A stretch of DNA of 12,414 nucleotides from Pseudoruminococcus sp964385235 (GTDB lineage: Bacteria; Bacillota; Clostridia; Oscillospirales; Acutalibacteraceae), in NCBI GenBank assembly GCA_964385235.1, contig CAYLOD010000056.1:1-12414 (forward strand). The letters run 5' to 3'. The notes below the pieces were generated by a model that saw only the letters and a program-made list of their open reading frames with translations, was not told the origin of the DNA and searched no databases. Below are positions 1 through 7,034 of this stretch, piece after piece. Both the position numbers and the translations under genes were made by a program. The number at the start of each line of letters is the position of its first letter. Within the stretch, counting starts at the first letter, position 1.

Positions 1-894
1 CAGGTTCAGAAGTCCGAATTTGAAAAATATATGGCAAATATCGATTCATATCCGTTTCAAGTATATATTCACTGGAACCCAAAGGATTTAGGAAATTTGC
101 TTTATACTGACGGTAAATTTCTTGAAATACTCTATGAAATGCACGGGGATTATTTCGGAGATAAAAGTAAGTATAAAAACGCCGTCAGCGATGTGAAAAA
201 TAACATATATGATTTTATAAATTCAAGCGACAAAACAGTTCTCGCGGTCGATTGTGAAAATTCCGATGTTTATAAGCTCTACGGAATGCTTAAAAATCTT
301 AATCAAAACGAGATTGAAAAAATACATAAAATTATTTTGTTCGATGACAACCATACGACAAACGGGTGGGATTATCTCGAAAAATTTATAAATATTCCCG
401 TCGAACATATTGAAGTAGAACGTGTGGTTGACCATAAATCTATTGTAGATATTCGTTTAACCGCCGAAATCAGCAAGGAATATTATAACGATAATGTCAC
501 TTCATTTATTTTATTATCAAGCGATTCGGATTATTGGGGGCTTATCTCATCTTTGCCGGACGCCGAGTTTCTCGTAGTGATCGAATACAGTAAATGCAGT
601 CAAGCGATTAAGGAAACGCTTGAACAGCACAATATATATTACTGTTCACTTGATGATTTTTGCACAGGAAATATCGAGGAGCTTAAAAAAGCCGTTCTTA
701 TAGGCGAGTTAAAAAAATATCTCCCCGACATAGTTAAATACAACGGAAAGGAGCTTGCGTTTACCCTGTTCAAACAGGCTCGGATAGAAGCAAGTGAAAA
801 GGAAATATTAAACTTTTATGAAAGACACATTAAAACCATAAGGCTGAATGTCGACTCTGACGGCAATTTCAGTATCATATTGAAACAATATTGA
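1..894 (+). CDS. NYN/PIN-like domain protein, 5' end outside the window
   Basis: The frame is open from base 1. The first internal ATG (31) has no ribosome binding site, so the true start is probably upstream and the gene is partial. Counting from that ATG, residues 67-215 look like a NYN domain, a PIN-like metal-dependent ribonuclease fold. Acidic residues sit where the family places its metal ligands: D74 and E76 in VDCEN, D140 in the KSIVDIRLT segment, and D165 and D167 in SSDSDYWGL. The D-x-D pair near the C-terminal end of the domain is typical. About 70 residues before and 70 after are not recognised; the C-terminal part may be a small accessory fold. In the family, NYN proteins process or degrade RNA in the cytoplasm, but the substrate here is unknown. 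The gene ends at TGA (892-894) followed by a terminator, which shows that TGA acts as stop in this genome. Confidence 0.72.
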   Translation, partial: QVQKSEFEKYMANIDSYPFQVYIHWNPKDLGNLLYTDGKFLEILYEMHGDYFGDKSKYKNAVSDVKNNIYDFINSSDKTVLAVDCENSDVYKLYGMLKNLNQNEIEKIHKIILFDDNHTTNGWDYLEKFINIPVEHIEVERVVDHKSIVDIRLTAEISKEYYNDNVTSFILLSSDSDYWGLISSLPDAEFLVVIEYSKCSQAIKETLEQHNIYYCSLDDFCTGNIEELKKAVLIGELKKYLPDIVKYNGKELAFTLFKQARIEASEKEILNFYERHIKTIRLNVDSDGNFSIILKQY

Positions 895-908
895 TTTATC
901 AAAAAAAT

Positions 909-952
909 AAAACCGCCGAAAACCGGTTATATACCGTTTACGGTGGTTTTTT
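909..952 (+). terminator. Rho-independent terminator after the NYN gene
   Basis: An imperfect inverted repeat starts 15 bases after the stop. The left arm AACCGCCGAAAACCGG pairs with the right arm CCGTTTACGGTGGTT with one bulge and one or two mismatches or wobbles, and the right arm runs into T6. It separates the NYN gene from the ECF operon. Confidence 0.75.
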
Positions 953-1001
953 CCATAAAAATATAAACCGTATATACTGTGCTTAAATTTATCACATAAA
1001 A

Positions 1002-1030
1002 TTGCATAAAGCTTTCAAAAATGATAGAAT
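1002..1030 (+). promoter_or_regulatory. Promoter of the ECF operon
   Basis: TTGCAT (1002-1007), 17 bases, then TAGAAT (1025-1030), with TG one base upstream of the -10 (extended -10). Transcription would start near 1037, giving a leader of about 25 bases before the ribosome binding site GGGAGTG (1047-1053). An overlapping TATAAT at 1030-1035 is poorly spaced from the same -35. Confidence 0.55.
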
Positions 1031-1060
1031 ATAATAAACATATTATGGGAGTGAATATAA

Positions 1061-2677
1061 ACGGAAATATTTTCAATCAGGAATCTTGTATTCTCATATG
1101 ACGGCGAAAAAAACATACTTGACGATATTTCATTTAATATATCCCGCGGAGAATTTGTCATATTATGCGGTGAAACAGGCTGCGGAAAAACGACGCTTTT
1201 AAGAATGATGAAACGTGAACTCAGACCCGCGGGAAAATCAACGGGAGAAATATATTACAAGGGCTCAAGGCTTGACAGTATCAGCGAACGCGCGTCAGCC
1301 TGCGAGATAGGCTTTGTGCTTCAGGACCCAGACAGTCAAATAATAACCGACAAGGTCTATCATGAGCTTGCATTCGGACTTGAAAGCCTCGGGCTTGAAA
1401 ATTCTGTTATCAAAAGAAAGATTGCCGAAACCGCCTGCTATTTCGGCATTGAGGATATAATTTTCAAAAGAACATCGGAACTTTCGGGAGGTCAAAAACA
1501 GCTTTTAAACCTTGCGTCAGTTGTTGCGATGAGTCCTGAAATTTTGATCCTCGACGAACCGACGGCACAGCTCGACCCGATAGCGAGAGAAATGTTTCTT
1601 AAAACACTTGAAAAACTGAATCACGATCTGTCAATATCTGTAATAATAGCCGAACATTGTCTTGACGATGTTCTCCCCATGTGTGACAGGCTTATGGCTC
1701 TCAAAAACGGAAAAATATTTTACAATGAAGCTCCCGAAAATATCCGCTCACAAATCAGGCACGACACATATTTTTTTGAGGCTATGCCCGACGCCGTCAA
1801 GATAACCTCTCCTTTTTTAAAAAATAATGAGGAGTGTCCGCTCACCGCGAAAGCAGCCGCTGACTATATAGAAAGAAAACTTACTGTCGAACCCATTGTC
1901 ATAGAAGCAAAAGAAAAAAATCAAAATCCCGTTTTAGAGCTTTGTGATGTTTCATTTAAATATGATAAAAACAGCGTTTATATTCTCAGGGATTTATCGC
2001 TGGAACTTTTTGAAAACGAAATACTCTTTATTTTAGGCGGCAACGGGTCGGGTAAAACCACATTTCTGAATGTCGCCGCGGGATTATACATGAATCACAC
2101 AGGACATATACGCATTTTCGGCAAAAAACCGAGCGCGTATAAGGACAGAACTCTCTACAGGAATAATATTGCCCTGCTTCCGCAGGACGTACATACTGTT
2201 TTTGTAAAGGACAGCATTGAGGAGGATTTCAGGGAGACGGGAGCTAACGCGGAGAAATACGGCTTTGATATATCGCATCTGTTAAGCAAGCACCCGTATG
2301 ACCTGAGCGGCGGTCAGCTTCAGCTATGTGCGCTCATAAAGGTTCTCGCGTGCGATCCGAAAATCCTCTTGCTTGACGAACCGACAAGGGGCGCGGATCC
2401 GCTGTTAAAACGAAGAATTGCCGACACGCTTTTAAAGCTGAAAGCAAAGGGAATCTCTATGATCGTCGTAAGTCATGACATGGATTTCGCGGCAATGTGC
2501 GCCGACAGATGCGCGCTGCTTTTCGGCGGAGAAATAGCCTCGCAGGGTGAACCGCATGAATTTTTCTCACAAAACCGCTGCTACACAACATCGGCCAATA
2601 AGATAATGCGTCGTTTCGACAACAGGATAATTACCGCCAAAGAAGCTGTTTCCTCGCTGGATTGGGGGAAATCATGA
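1061..2677 (+). CDS. ECF transporter fused double ATPase (EcfA-EcfA'), start codon reads ACG
   Basis: This is the ATPase of an energy-coupling-factor vitamin/cofactor importer, with two ABC domains in one chain (538 residues from 1061). Domain 1 has Walker A GETGCGKT (37-44), a Q-loop glutamine at 88, signature LSGGQ (141-145) and Walker B ending DEPT (165-168). Domain 2 has GGNGSGKT (326-333), a Q-loop glutamine at 375, LSGGQ (415-419), DEPT (439-442) and switch His 472. Family proteins begin just before an x-I-F-x-I-x-x-L-x-F-S-Y stretch, which here begins at 1061. GGGAGTG (1047-1053) lies 7 bases upstream, exactly right for a start there, but the codon is ACG and a TAA precedes it at 1058-1060. 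The next in-frame ATG (1205) lies after Walker A and would give a dead first domain. So the gene either uses a very rare ACG start, has lost its start by one T-to-C change, or holds a sequence error. The stop overlaps the next start (ATGA). Confidence 0.8.
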   Translation, partial: TEIFSIRNLVFSYDGEKNILDDISFNISRGEFVILCGETGCGKTTLLRMMKRELRPAGKSTGEIYYKGSRLDSISERASACEIGFVLQDPDSQIITDKVYHELAFGLESLGLENSVIKRKIAETACYFGIEDIIFKRTSELSGGQKQLLNLASVVAMSPEILILDEPTAQLDPIAREMFLKTLEKLNHDLSISVIIAEHCLDDVLPMCDRLMALKNGKIFYNEAPENIRSQIRHDTYFFEAMPDAVKITSPFLKNNEECPLTAKAAADYIERKLTVEPIVIEAKEKNQNPVLELCDVSFKYDKNSVYILRDLSLELFENEILFILGGNGSGKTTFLNVAAGLYMNHTGHIRIFGKKPSAYKDRTLYRNNIALLPQDVHTVFVKDSIEEDFRETGANAEKYGFDISHLLSKHPYDLSGGQLQLCALIKVLACDPKILLLDEPTRGADPLLKRRIADTLLKLKAKGISMIVVSHDMDFAAMCADRCALLFGGEIASQGEPHEFFSQNRCYTTSANKIMRRFDNRIITAKEAVSSLDWGKS

Positions 2678-3360
2678 AAAACGCTTTAAAATACATAATA
2701 CCTCTTGTGCTGATACCGTTAACGGTTTTTACAGGCGCGTGTATTTTCAGTGAAAAATCATACGCGTTTATTTCAATATCCGTCGCGTTTTTTTCCTGTA
2801 TACTGTTTTATACGGGATATGAGAAGCGCGGTAAAACTCGAATGCTGATCATATCCTCCGTTATGACCGCGCTCACTGTGGTCTGAAGATTTATTTTCGC
2901 ACCGTTCCCCGCGTTCAAGCCCGATACAGCCATTATTGTTTTAACCGCGCTTTATCTGGGCAGCTCGGCGGGATTCTTCACAGGCTCGTTCAGCGCGCTT
3001 ATTTCAAACATCTATTTCGGGCAGGGACCTTGGACGCCGTTTCAAATGCTCGCCTGGGGGATAATAGGATTTATCGCCGGTATTCTCGGCAGGCAGCTCA
3101 GACGCGGCAGACTCTGGCTCGTACTCTACGGTATTTTCGCGGGATTCCTTTATTCATTCATACTCGACCTGTGGAGCGTCCTTTGGTACAGCAACGGGCT
3201 TGACCTTAACCTTTATTTCGCGGCTCTTTTATCGTCGCTTCCTCACACGGCTATATACGCTTTCTCCAATGTTGTGTTTCTTATGCTGATGTATAAGCCG
3301 ATAGGGAAAAAACTCGAACGAGCGGAAAAAAGGATATTACAATATTACGAAACCCCGTAA
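2674..3360 (+). pseudogene. ECF transporter S component, interrupted by an in-frame TGA
   Basis: The gene encodes an integral membrane substrate-binding subunit of an ECF importer. The ATG at 2674 overlaps the ATPase stop (ATGA) and follows GGGGG (2664-2668); a TTG at 2662 is a weaker alternative. The frame runs 70 codons, meets TGA at 2884-2886, then continues without interruption to TAA at 3358-3360 (229 codons in all including the final stop). The second half carries recognisable S-component sequence: FKPDTAI, then GFFTGSFSALISN, FGQGPWTPFQM and WGIIGFIAG. Remembered relatives read x-G-R-x-x-F before the FKP motif; here the order is V-V-stop-R-F, so the stop replaces a Gly codon and one base change (GGA to TGA) explains it. 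The substrate is not deducible; relatives with the QGPWTP motif sit in vitamin-type ECF loci. No EcfT gene is next to it. Confidence 0.75.
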
Positions 3361-3367
3361 AAATAAA

Positions 3368-3427
3368 GGGAACACAAACGCGCTCAGACTGCCCGCGGCA
3401 CGATAAGAGCGGCATATCCGTGTTCCC
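3368..3427 (-). terminator. Terminator of the methyltransferase gene, shared convergent region
   Basis: GGGAACAC (3368-3375) pairs perfectly with GTGTTCCC (3420-3427). On the minus strand the second arm is followed by TTTATTTTT. The loop itself folds further: a 5-bp CGCTC/GAGCG stem and a 4-bp TGCC/GGCA stem, giving a long rod. On the plus strand there is no good T-run, so it mainly ends the minus-strand gene, though it also lies just after the ECF operon. Confidence 0.6.
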
Positions 3428-3432
3428 GGATA

Positions 3433-4554
3433 TTATCTTTTAAAGTACATATATACCTGACACTTTATCATTCCATTGTAAAGCTTTCTGCGTTTGTCCG
3501 CTTTTCTGCCGAAAAGCTTCTCAAATTCATCATCGGGGCTTATAATGCAATAACTTCTGCCCTCCCGCTTTTGAAATTTTTCACCCATTATACTGTATAT
3601 ATTATGTGCCTGCCTTATGTCGAGAAGTCTTTCTCCGTACGGCGGATTGCATATAACCGCCGCCTTTGCGAACTCGGACGAAAAATCCTCTATGCCCCTC
3701 ACCTCTGTATGGATCCTTGCGGCTACTCCCGCCTTTTTCGCGTTTTCGTCTGTAAGCTCTGTCGCCAGAGGGTCAATGTCATAGCCGTATGCCTGAAATT
3801 CCGCGCTTCTGTCTATAATGTCCCGAGCGCGTTCACGCTCCGAACGCCATGAGCTGTCGTCGGCGCATGACCATCTCTCGGCGGCAAATCTGCGGCGCAG
3901 TCCCGGGGCAATATTCAGCGCTTTAAGTGCAGACTCTATCAAAATAGTCCCCGAACCGCAGAAAGGATCTATAACGCGGCTGAACGGACGAACATGAGAA
4001 AGATCCGCCAAAGCCGCGGCGAGAGTTTCCCTGATAGGAGCGGAGGCGGAATTTTCGCGATAACCTCTCTTGTGAAGTCCCGCTCCCGACGTATCGAGCA
4101 TGATACTTACAATGTCTTTCATTATAAGAAATTTAACTTTGACCTGCGCGCCCGTTTCCTCAAACCAGCTTACCTTATATTTGGTCTTAAGACGTTCGAC
4201 GATAGCCTTTTTAATAATCGACTGACAGTCGGGAACACTTGAAAGCTTTGAATCCAGCACTCTGCCTGTTACGGGGAAAGCGTCGTCCTTCCCTATCCAC
4301 TCCTCCCATGGCAGACTTTTAACGCAATCAAAAAGCTCCGAAAAACTTAACGCTTTAAATTCTCCCATTTGGACAAGTATTCTCTCACTGTAACGCGAGC
4401 AGATATTCGCGCGCGCCATATCACTCTGTGAGCCGGAAAAAAGCACTCTGCCGTTCCGAGCCTCTACATTCTTAATATCCATGCGTCGAAGCTCCGCCGC
4501 CGCTAAGCCCTCAAGCCCTAAAAGGCACGTCGCGACAAATTTTGTTTCATTCAT
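3433..4554 (-). CDS. THUMP-domain class I SAM-dependent RNA methyltransferase (RlmL N-half/YpsC type)
   Basis: Predicted cytoplasmic N2-guanine-type RNA methyltransferase of the UPF0020 family, which in known members modifies 23S rRNA. Counting from the ATG at 4554 (373 residues), an N-terminal FLD/THUMP region spans about 1-155 and the Rossmann methyltransferase domain about 160-373. The SAM-binding motif I DPFCGSGT is at about 196-203, and the catalytic motif NPPYGERL, typical of N-methyltransferases acting on exocyclic amines, is at about 303-310. The length fits the single-domain Firmicutes members rather than the two-domain enterobacterial RlmL. A GTG at 4566 in the same frame would add four residues, but the ATG has the better-placed purine-rich GAGTGGTG upstream. 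The gene stands alone, convergent with the ECF operon. The exact nucleotide target cannot be read from the sequence. Confidence 0.88.
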   Translation of the reverse strand: MNETKFVATCLLGLEGLAAAELRRMDIKNVEARNGRVLFSGSQSDMARANICSRYSERILVQMGEFKALSFSELFDCVKSLPWEEWIGKDDAFPVTGRVLDSKLSSVPDCQSIIKKAIVERLKTKYKVSWFEETGAQVKVKFLIMKDIVSIMLDTSGAGLHKRGYRENSASAPIRETLAAALADLSHVRPFSRVIDPFCGSGTILIESALKALNIAPGLRRRFAAERWSCADDSSWRSERERARDIIDRSAEFQAYGYDIDPLATELTDENAKKAGVAARIHTEVRGIEDFSSEFAKAAVICNPPYGERLLDIRQAHNIYSIMGEKFQKREGRSYCIISPDDEFEKLFGRKADKRRKLYNGMIKCQVYMYFKR

Positions 4555-4566
4555 ATCAATCACCAC

Positions 4567-5076
4567 TCACAATATTCATGTAAACAGTTTAACATTAAAC
4601 GCCTGCTCTTGCAAGCGGTGTTGAATTTACAGCTGCTGTTTATTTTTTTTATCAAGTTTAGAATAGTATGCGCGGCATTCATATTCAGTCAATACTCAGA
4701 ACAAAAGTATTCCCGCTTAAAAAGCTGTAAACACTAAATAGTTACAAAAAAGCGCGTACTTGTGCATTAAGAAAAAACCAGTATGATTATAGGTACAGGG
4801 AACAAAAAACCGTACTCGCCGTATGGACTGAGGACAAGGCGTCTTCCGCCCACGGTAATTCACGAGAAACTTCCGACAAGTGATAAACTTAATAAGAAAT
4901 GTATTGCCGGAGGAAAAACGCCGGCATCATACGGCTTTTATCCGGTCCGACCGATTTACCGATTTAAATATTAAAGTAAGGATAATAGTATGAAACAGTA
5001 TTTTTCATTTTAACGGCATATCACAGACGAGTGTGAAAGACGGCGCAAGCATTGTCCGATACAGGAGGAAAAAATC
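4567..5076. other. 510-base divergent intergenic region
   Basis: This stretch separates the methyltransferase (minus) from the macrodomain gene (plus). Apart from the minus-strand promoter at 4663-4692, it holds a 6-bp hairpin TGCCGG/CCGGCA (4905-4910 with 4921-4926, loop of 10). It also holds a tiny frame at 4990-5013 (MKQYFSF) with AAGGA-like bases upstream. An open frame of 63 codons at 4783-4974 has no ribosome binding site and no recognisable protein features. I found no convincing plus-strand promoter for the macrodomain gene; it must start somewhere here because no plus-strand gene lies immediately upstream. Confidence 0.5.
4663..4692 (-). promoter_or_regulatory. Candidate promoter of the methyltransferase gene
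   Basis: On the minus strand, TTGACT (complement of 4687-4692), 18 bases, then TACTAT (complement of 4663-4668). The start would be near 4655, about 100 bases upstream of the ATG at 4554. A short perfect palindrome, GTTTAA-TG-TTAAAC on the minus strand, lies in this leader. Confidence 0.45.
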
Positions 5077-5838
5077 ATGACGCAAACGGAGCGAAGGCAA
5101 TTTCTCATTCAATGGCTTATTGACGAGCAGCCGCAGTATAGCGGCTTGCGGATACCCGAAAACACAACGGAGCAGAAAAGGCTGCTGCGTTCACTGATGA
5201 ATATGCGCCCGCCGCGCCCGATAGACGACGGCTTTCTTGACGTGCAGGACGAATATCTGCGTGAGGAAACCGCCAATAAGGGTATTACGGATATAGCTGA
5301 GCTGACGCCCTGTGAGGACGGTATTTATATATGGCAGGGCGATATTACCGCGCTTTGCTGCGACGCCATTGTAAACGCGGCTAACAGCGGCTTGACAGGC
5401 TGCTATGTACCCTGTCACGGCTGCATTGACAACGCGATCCACACATACGCGGGAGTACAGCTCAGGCTTGCCTGCGCAAAGCTCATGGAGAAACAGGGGC
5501 ATGAGGAACCGACGGGACAGGCGAAGATAACCCCCTCCTATAATCTCCCGTGCAAATATGTTCTGCACACAGTGGGCCCGATCATACACGGCGCGGTCAC
5601 ACAGCGGGACAGAGAAACGCTTGCATCATGCTACCGCTCATGTCTGGAGCTTGCACGGCAGAACAAAATCGAAAGTGTGGCGTTCTGCTGTATATCAACA
5701 GGGGAATTTCATTTTCCGAATAATTTGGCGGCAGAAACGGCCGTGCAGACTGTTCGGCAATACAAAGGCGATATTGAGGTGATATTTAATGTTTTCAAGA
5801 ATGCGGATTATAAAATCTACCGGGACTTACTCGGATAA
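5077..5838 (+). CDS. Zinc-type macrodomain protein-ADP-ribose hydrolase, SirTM-linked
   Basis: Predicted hydrolase that removes ADP-ribose from proteins, the eraser partner of the sirtuin encoded next to it. The macrodomain covers about residues 78-253: GDI (88-90), VNAAN (99-103) for ADP-ribose binding, then GCYVPCHGCIDNAIH (108-122). C109, H114 and C116 are in position to be the Zn ligands known in this class, and D118-N119 follow. HTVGP (164-168) and ISTGEFHFP (206-214) form the phosphate-binding loops. About 75 N-terminal residues form the helical extension usual in this subfamily, and 253 residues is about normal length. AGGAGG (5063-5068) lies 8 bases before the ATG. The next gene overlaps its end by 50 bases, implying translational coupling. 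In streptococci and staphylococci this pair travels with GcvH-L and LplA2; neither is in this window. Confidence 0.9.
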   Translation: MTQTERRQFLIQWLIDEQPQYSGLRIPENTTEQKRLLRSLMNMRPPRPIDDGFLDVQDEYLREETANKGITDIAELTPCEDGIYIWQGDITALCCDAIVNAANSGLTGCYVPCHGCIDNAIHTYAGVQLRLACAKLMEKQGHEEPTGQAKITPSYNLPCKYVLHTVGPIIHGAVTQRDRETLASCYRSCLELARQNKIESVAFCCISTGEFHFPNNLAAETAVQTVRQYKGDIEVIFNVFKNADYKIYRDLLG

Positions 5839-6658
5839 TATCAAAAGGCTGAAAGAAGCTCTTAACACCGCCGACGCCGTTGTGGCCGGAGCGGGCGCGG
5901 GGCTTTCAACCTCGGCGGGCTTAATCTATACCGGTGAACGGTTTCAAAAATACTTTTCCGATTTCGCGGTCAAATATGGCTTACGGGATATGTATTCGGG
6001 CGGGTTTTATCCATACTCCGCCCCGGAAGAATATTGGGCGTATTGGAGCCGGTATATCTTTGTCAACCGCTATATGGACGCGCCTGAGCCTGTCTATGAC
6101 GATCTTCTGCGCCTTGTGCGCGGTAAAGATTATTTTGTAATCACTACGAATGTAGATCACTGTTTTCAGAAATCGGGCTTTGATAAAAAGCGTCTGTTCT
6201 ACACACAGGGCGACTATGGACTGTTTCAGTGTTCAGAGCCTTGCTGTCAAGAAACTTTTGATAATGAGAGCGCGGTTCGACAGATGATAGAGCGGCAGAA
6301 GGATATGCGGATTCCGACAGAACTGCTGCCCGTCTGCCCTCGCTGCGGCAGACCCGTGACCATGAATCTCCGCTCCGATGATAAGTTTGTGGAGGACGAG
6401 GGCTGGCATTTGGCAGCGGAACGCTATGAAAGCTTTCTGCGGACAAGGCAGGGACAGCGCGTTCTCTTTTTGGAGCTTGGCGTCGGATACAACACCCCTG
6501 TTATAATCAAGTACCCGTTCTGGCGCATGACGGCGCAAAACCCAAATGCAGTCTATGCCTGTATAAACTCCGGCGAGGCTGTCTGCCCGAAAGAAATCAG
6601 CGAGCGGTCAATTTGCATTGACGGAGATATAGGGAAAGTGCTGCGGGATTTGATATAA
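5789..6658 (+). CDS. Class M sirtuin (SirTM), protein ADP-ribosyltransferase
   Basis: A sirtuin-fold NAD-dependent enzyme of the class that transfers ADP-ribose to protein rather than deacetylating. GAGAGLS (34-40) binds NAD. TTNVDH (119-124) carries the conserved N121 and D123. TQGD (139-142) places Gln140 where deacetylating sirtuins have the catalytic His, a hallmark of the ADP-ribosylating class. C148 and C152/C153 with C183 and C186 (CPRC) form the zinc site, and ELGVGYNTP (229-237) is the distal NAD loop. The start at 5789 lies inside the macrodomain gene, 5 bases after a strong GAGGTGAT (5776-5783), so the two are co-translated; Met5 (5801) is a weaker alternative. 289 residues is normal. 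The known substrate in cocci is lipoylated GcvH-L; here the substrate is unknown because the partner genes are missing. Confidence 0.9.
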   Translation: MFSRMRIIKSTGTYSDNIKRLKEALNTADAVVAGAGAGLSTSAGLIYTGERFQKYFSDFAVKYGLRDMYSGGFYPYSAPEEYWAYWSRYIFVNRYMDAPEPVYDDLLRLVRGKDYFVITTNVDHCFQKSGFDKKRLFYTQGDYGLFQCSEPCCQETFDNESAVRQMIERQKDMRIPTELLPVCPRCGRPVTMNLRSDDKFVEDEGWHLAAERYESFLRTRQGQRVLFLELGVGYNTPVIIKYPFWRMTAQNPNAVYACINSGEAVCPKEISERSICIDGDIGKVLRDLI

Positions 6659-6687
6659 TAATAACTTAGTCACTACTTCCCCGTATC

Positions 6688-6725
6688 TTAGGCGGGAGCC
6701 GTGCCTTGACGTGGCGAACACCTAT
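6688..6725. other. Unexplained compact hairpin between SirTM and the terminator
   Basis: GCCGTG (6698-6703) pairs with CGTGGC (6710-6715) around the loop CCTTGA. An outer helix TAGGCG (6689-6694) pairs with CACCTA (6719-6724) with one mismatch. The element is GC-rich compared with the bases around it and ends only a few bases before the terminator. It could be a 3' UTR structure or a small RNA on either strand; I could not assign it to a known RNA family. Confidence 0.35.
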
Positions 6726-6726
6726 T

Positions 6727-6776
6727 AAAAAAGCCCACGACGGAAAGTGTTCTCCGTCGTGAGGCTTTTATATTTT
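6727..6776. terminator. Bidirectional Rho-independent terminator
   Basis: CACGACGGA (6736-6744) pairs with TCCGTCGTG (6753-6761), extended by AGCC (6732-6735) with GGCT (6763-6766) across a one-base bulge. Plus strand: the stem is followed by TTTATATTTTT. Minus strand: it is followed by TTTTTT. It therefore ends both the macrodomain-SirTM transcript and the converging feo transcript. Confidence 0.88.
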
Positions 6777-6833
6777 TAATTTAAATTTAACTCTGATATA
6801 AGCAAACTATAACCGTTGAAAATACAGGGCATA

Positions 6834-7022
6834 TTATTTAGTTTTTTTGGCGGATTCCGTATGGTGACAAAATTCACAATCAGCGCAGGAGGAACATGAA
6901 TCTTCACAGTTTTTTCCTTTCCTCTTGTTCCTTACCATACTTCTTATGATAAAAAACACAATTACCGCCAAAATCAGAGCAACTATAATTGTAGAAGCAT
7001 TCGCGGCTAAAAACTCAAGCAT
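6834..7022 (-). CDS. FeoB-associated Cys-rich membrane peptide
   Basis: A 62-residue peptide with one membrane helix (about 10-29) followed by a basic stretch (RNKRKGK) and a Cys-rich tail with CEDSCSSCADCEFCHH: five Cys and two His in 16 residues. This matches the small FeoB-associated Cys-rich family found downstream of feoB in Firmicutes, and the positively charged flank puts the Cys tail in the cytoplasm. The ATG follows AAAGGGGTG, which overlaps the feoB stop; the gap is 12 bases, so it is the last gene of the feo operon. Its role is not settled; binding Fe(II) or an Fe-S cluster at the cytoplasmic mouth of FeoB is a reasonable inference. Confidence 0.85.
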   Translation of the reverse strand: MLEFLAANASTIIVALILAVIVFFIIRSMVRNKRKGKNCEDSCSSCADCEFCHHTESAKKTK

Positions 7023-7034
7023 AAAAACACCCCT

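Noticed and set aside
1045..1101. ATG at 1045 as start of the ECF ATPase
   Set aside because: It is in another frame and reaches TGA after 18 codons; it would also overlap the ribosome binding site that serves position 1061.
2884..2886. TGA read as Sec or as Gly under an alternative code
   Set aside because: The family has Gly, not Cys, at this site, and TGA works as a stop in the neighbouring genes (892-894, 2675-2677). No selenocysteine insertion hairpin was evident.
4783..4974. 63-codon open frame in the intergenic region
   Set aside because: No ribosome binding site, no recognisable motif, odd composition; most likely chance.
4990..5013. Seven-codon frame as a leader peptide for the macrodomain gene
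   Set aside because: Too short and no terminator/antiterminator pair after it; an AAGGA-like stretch alone is not enough.
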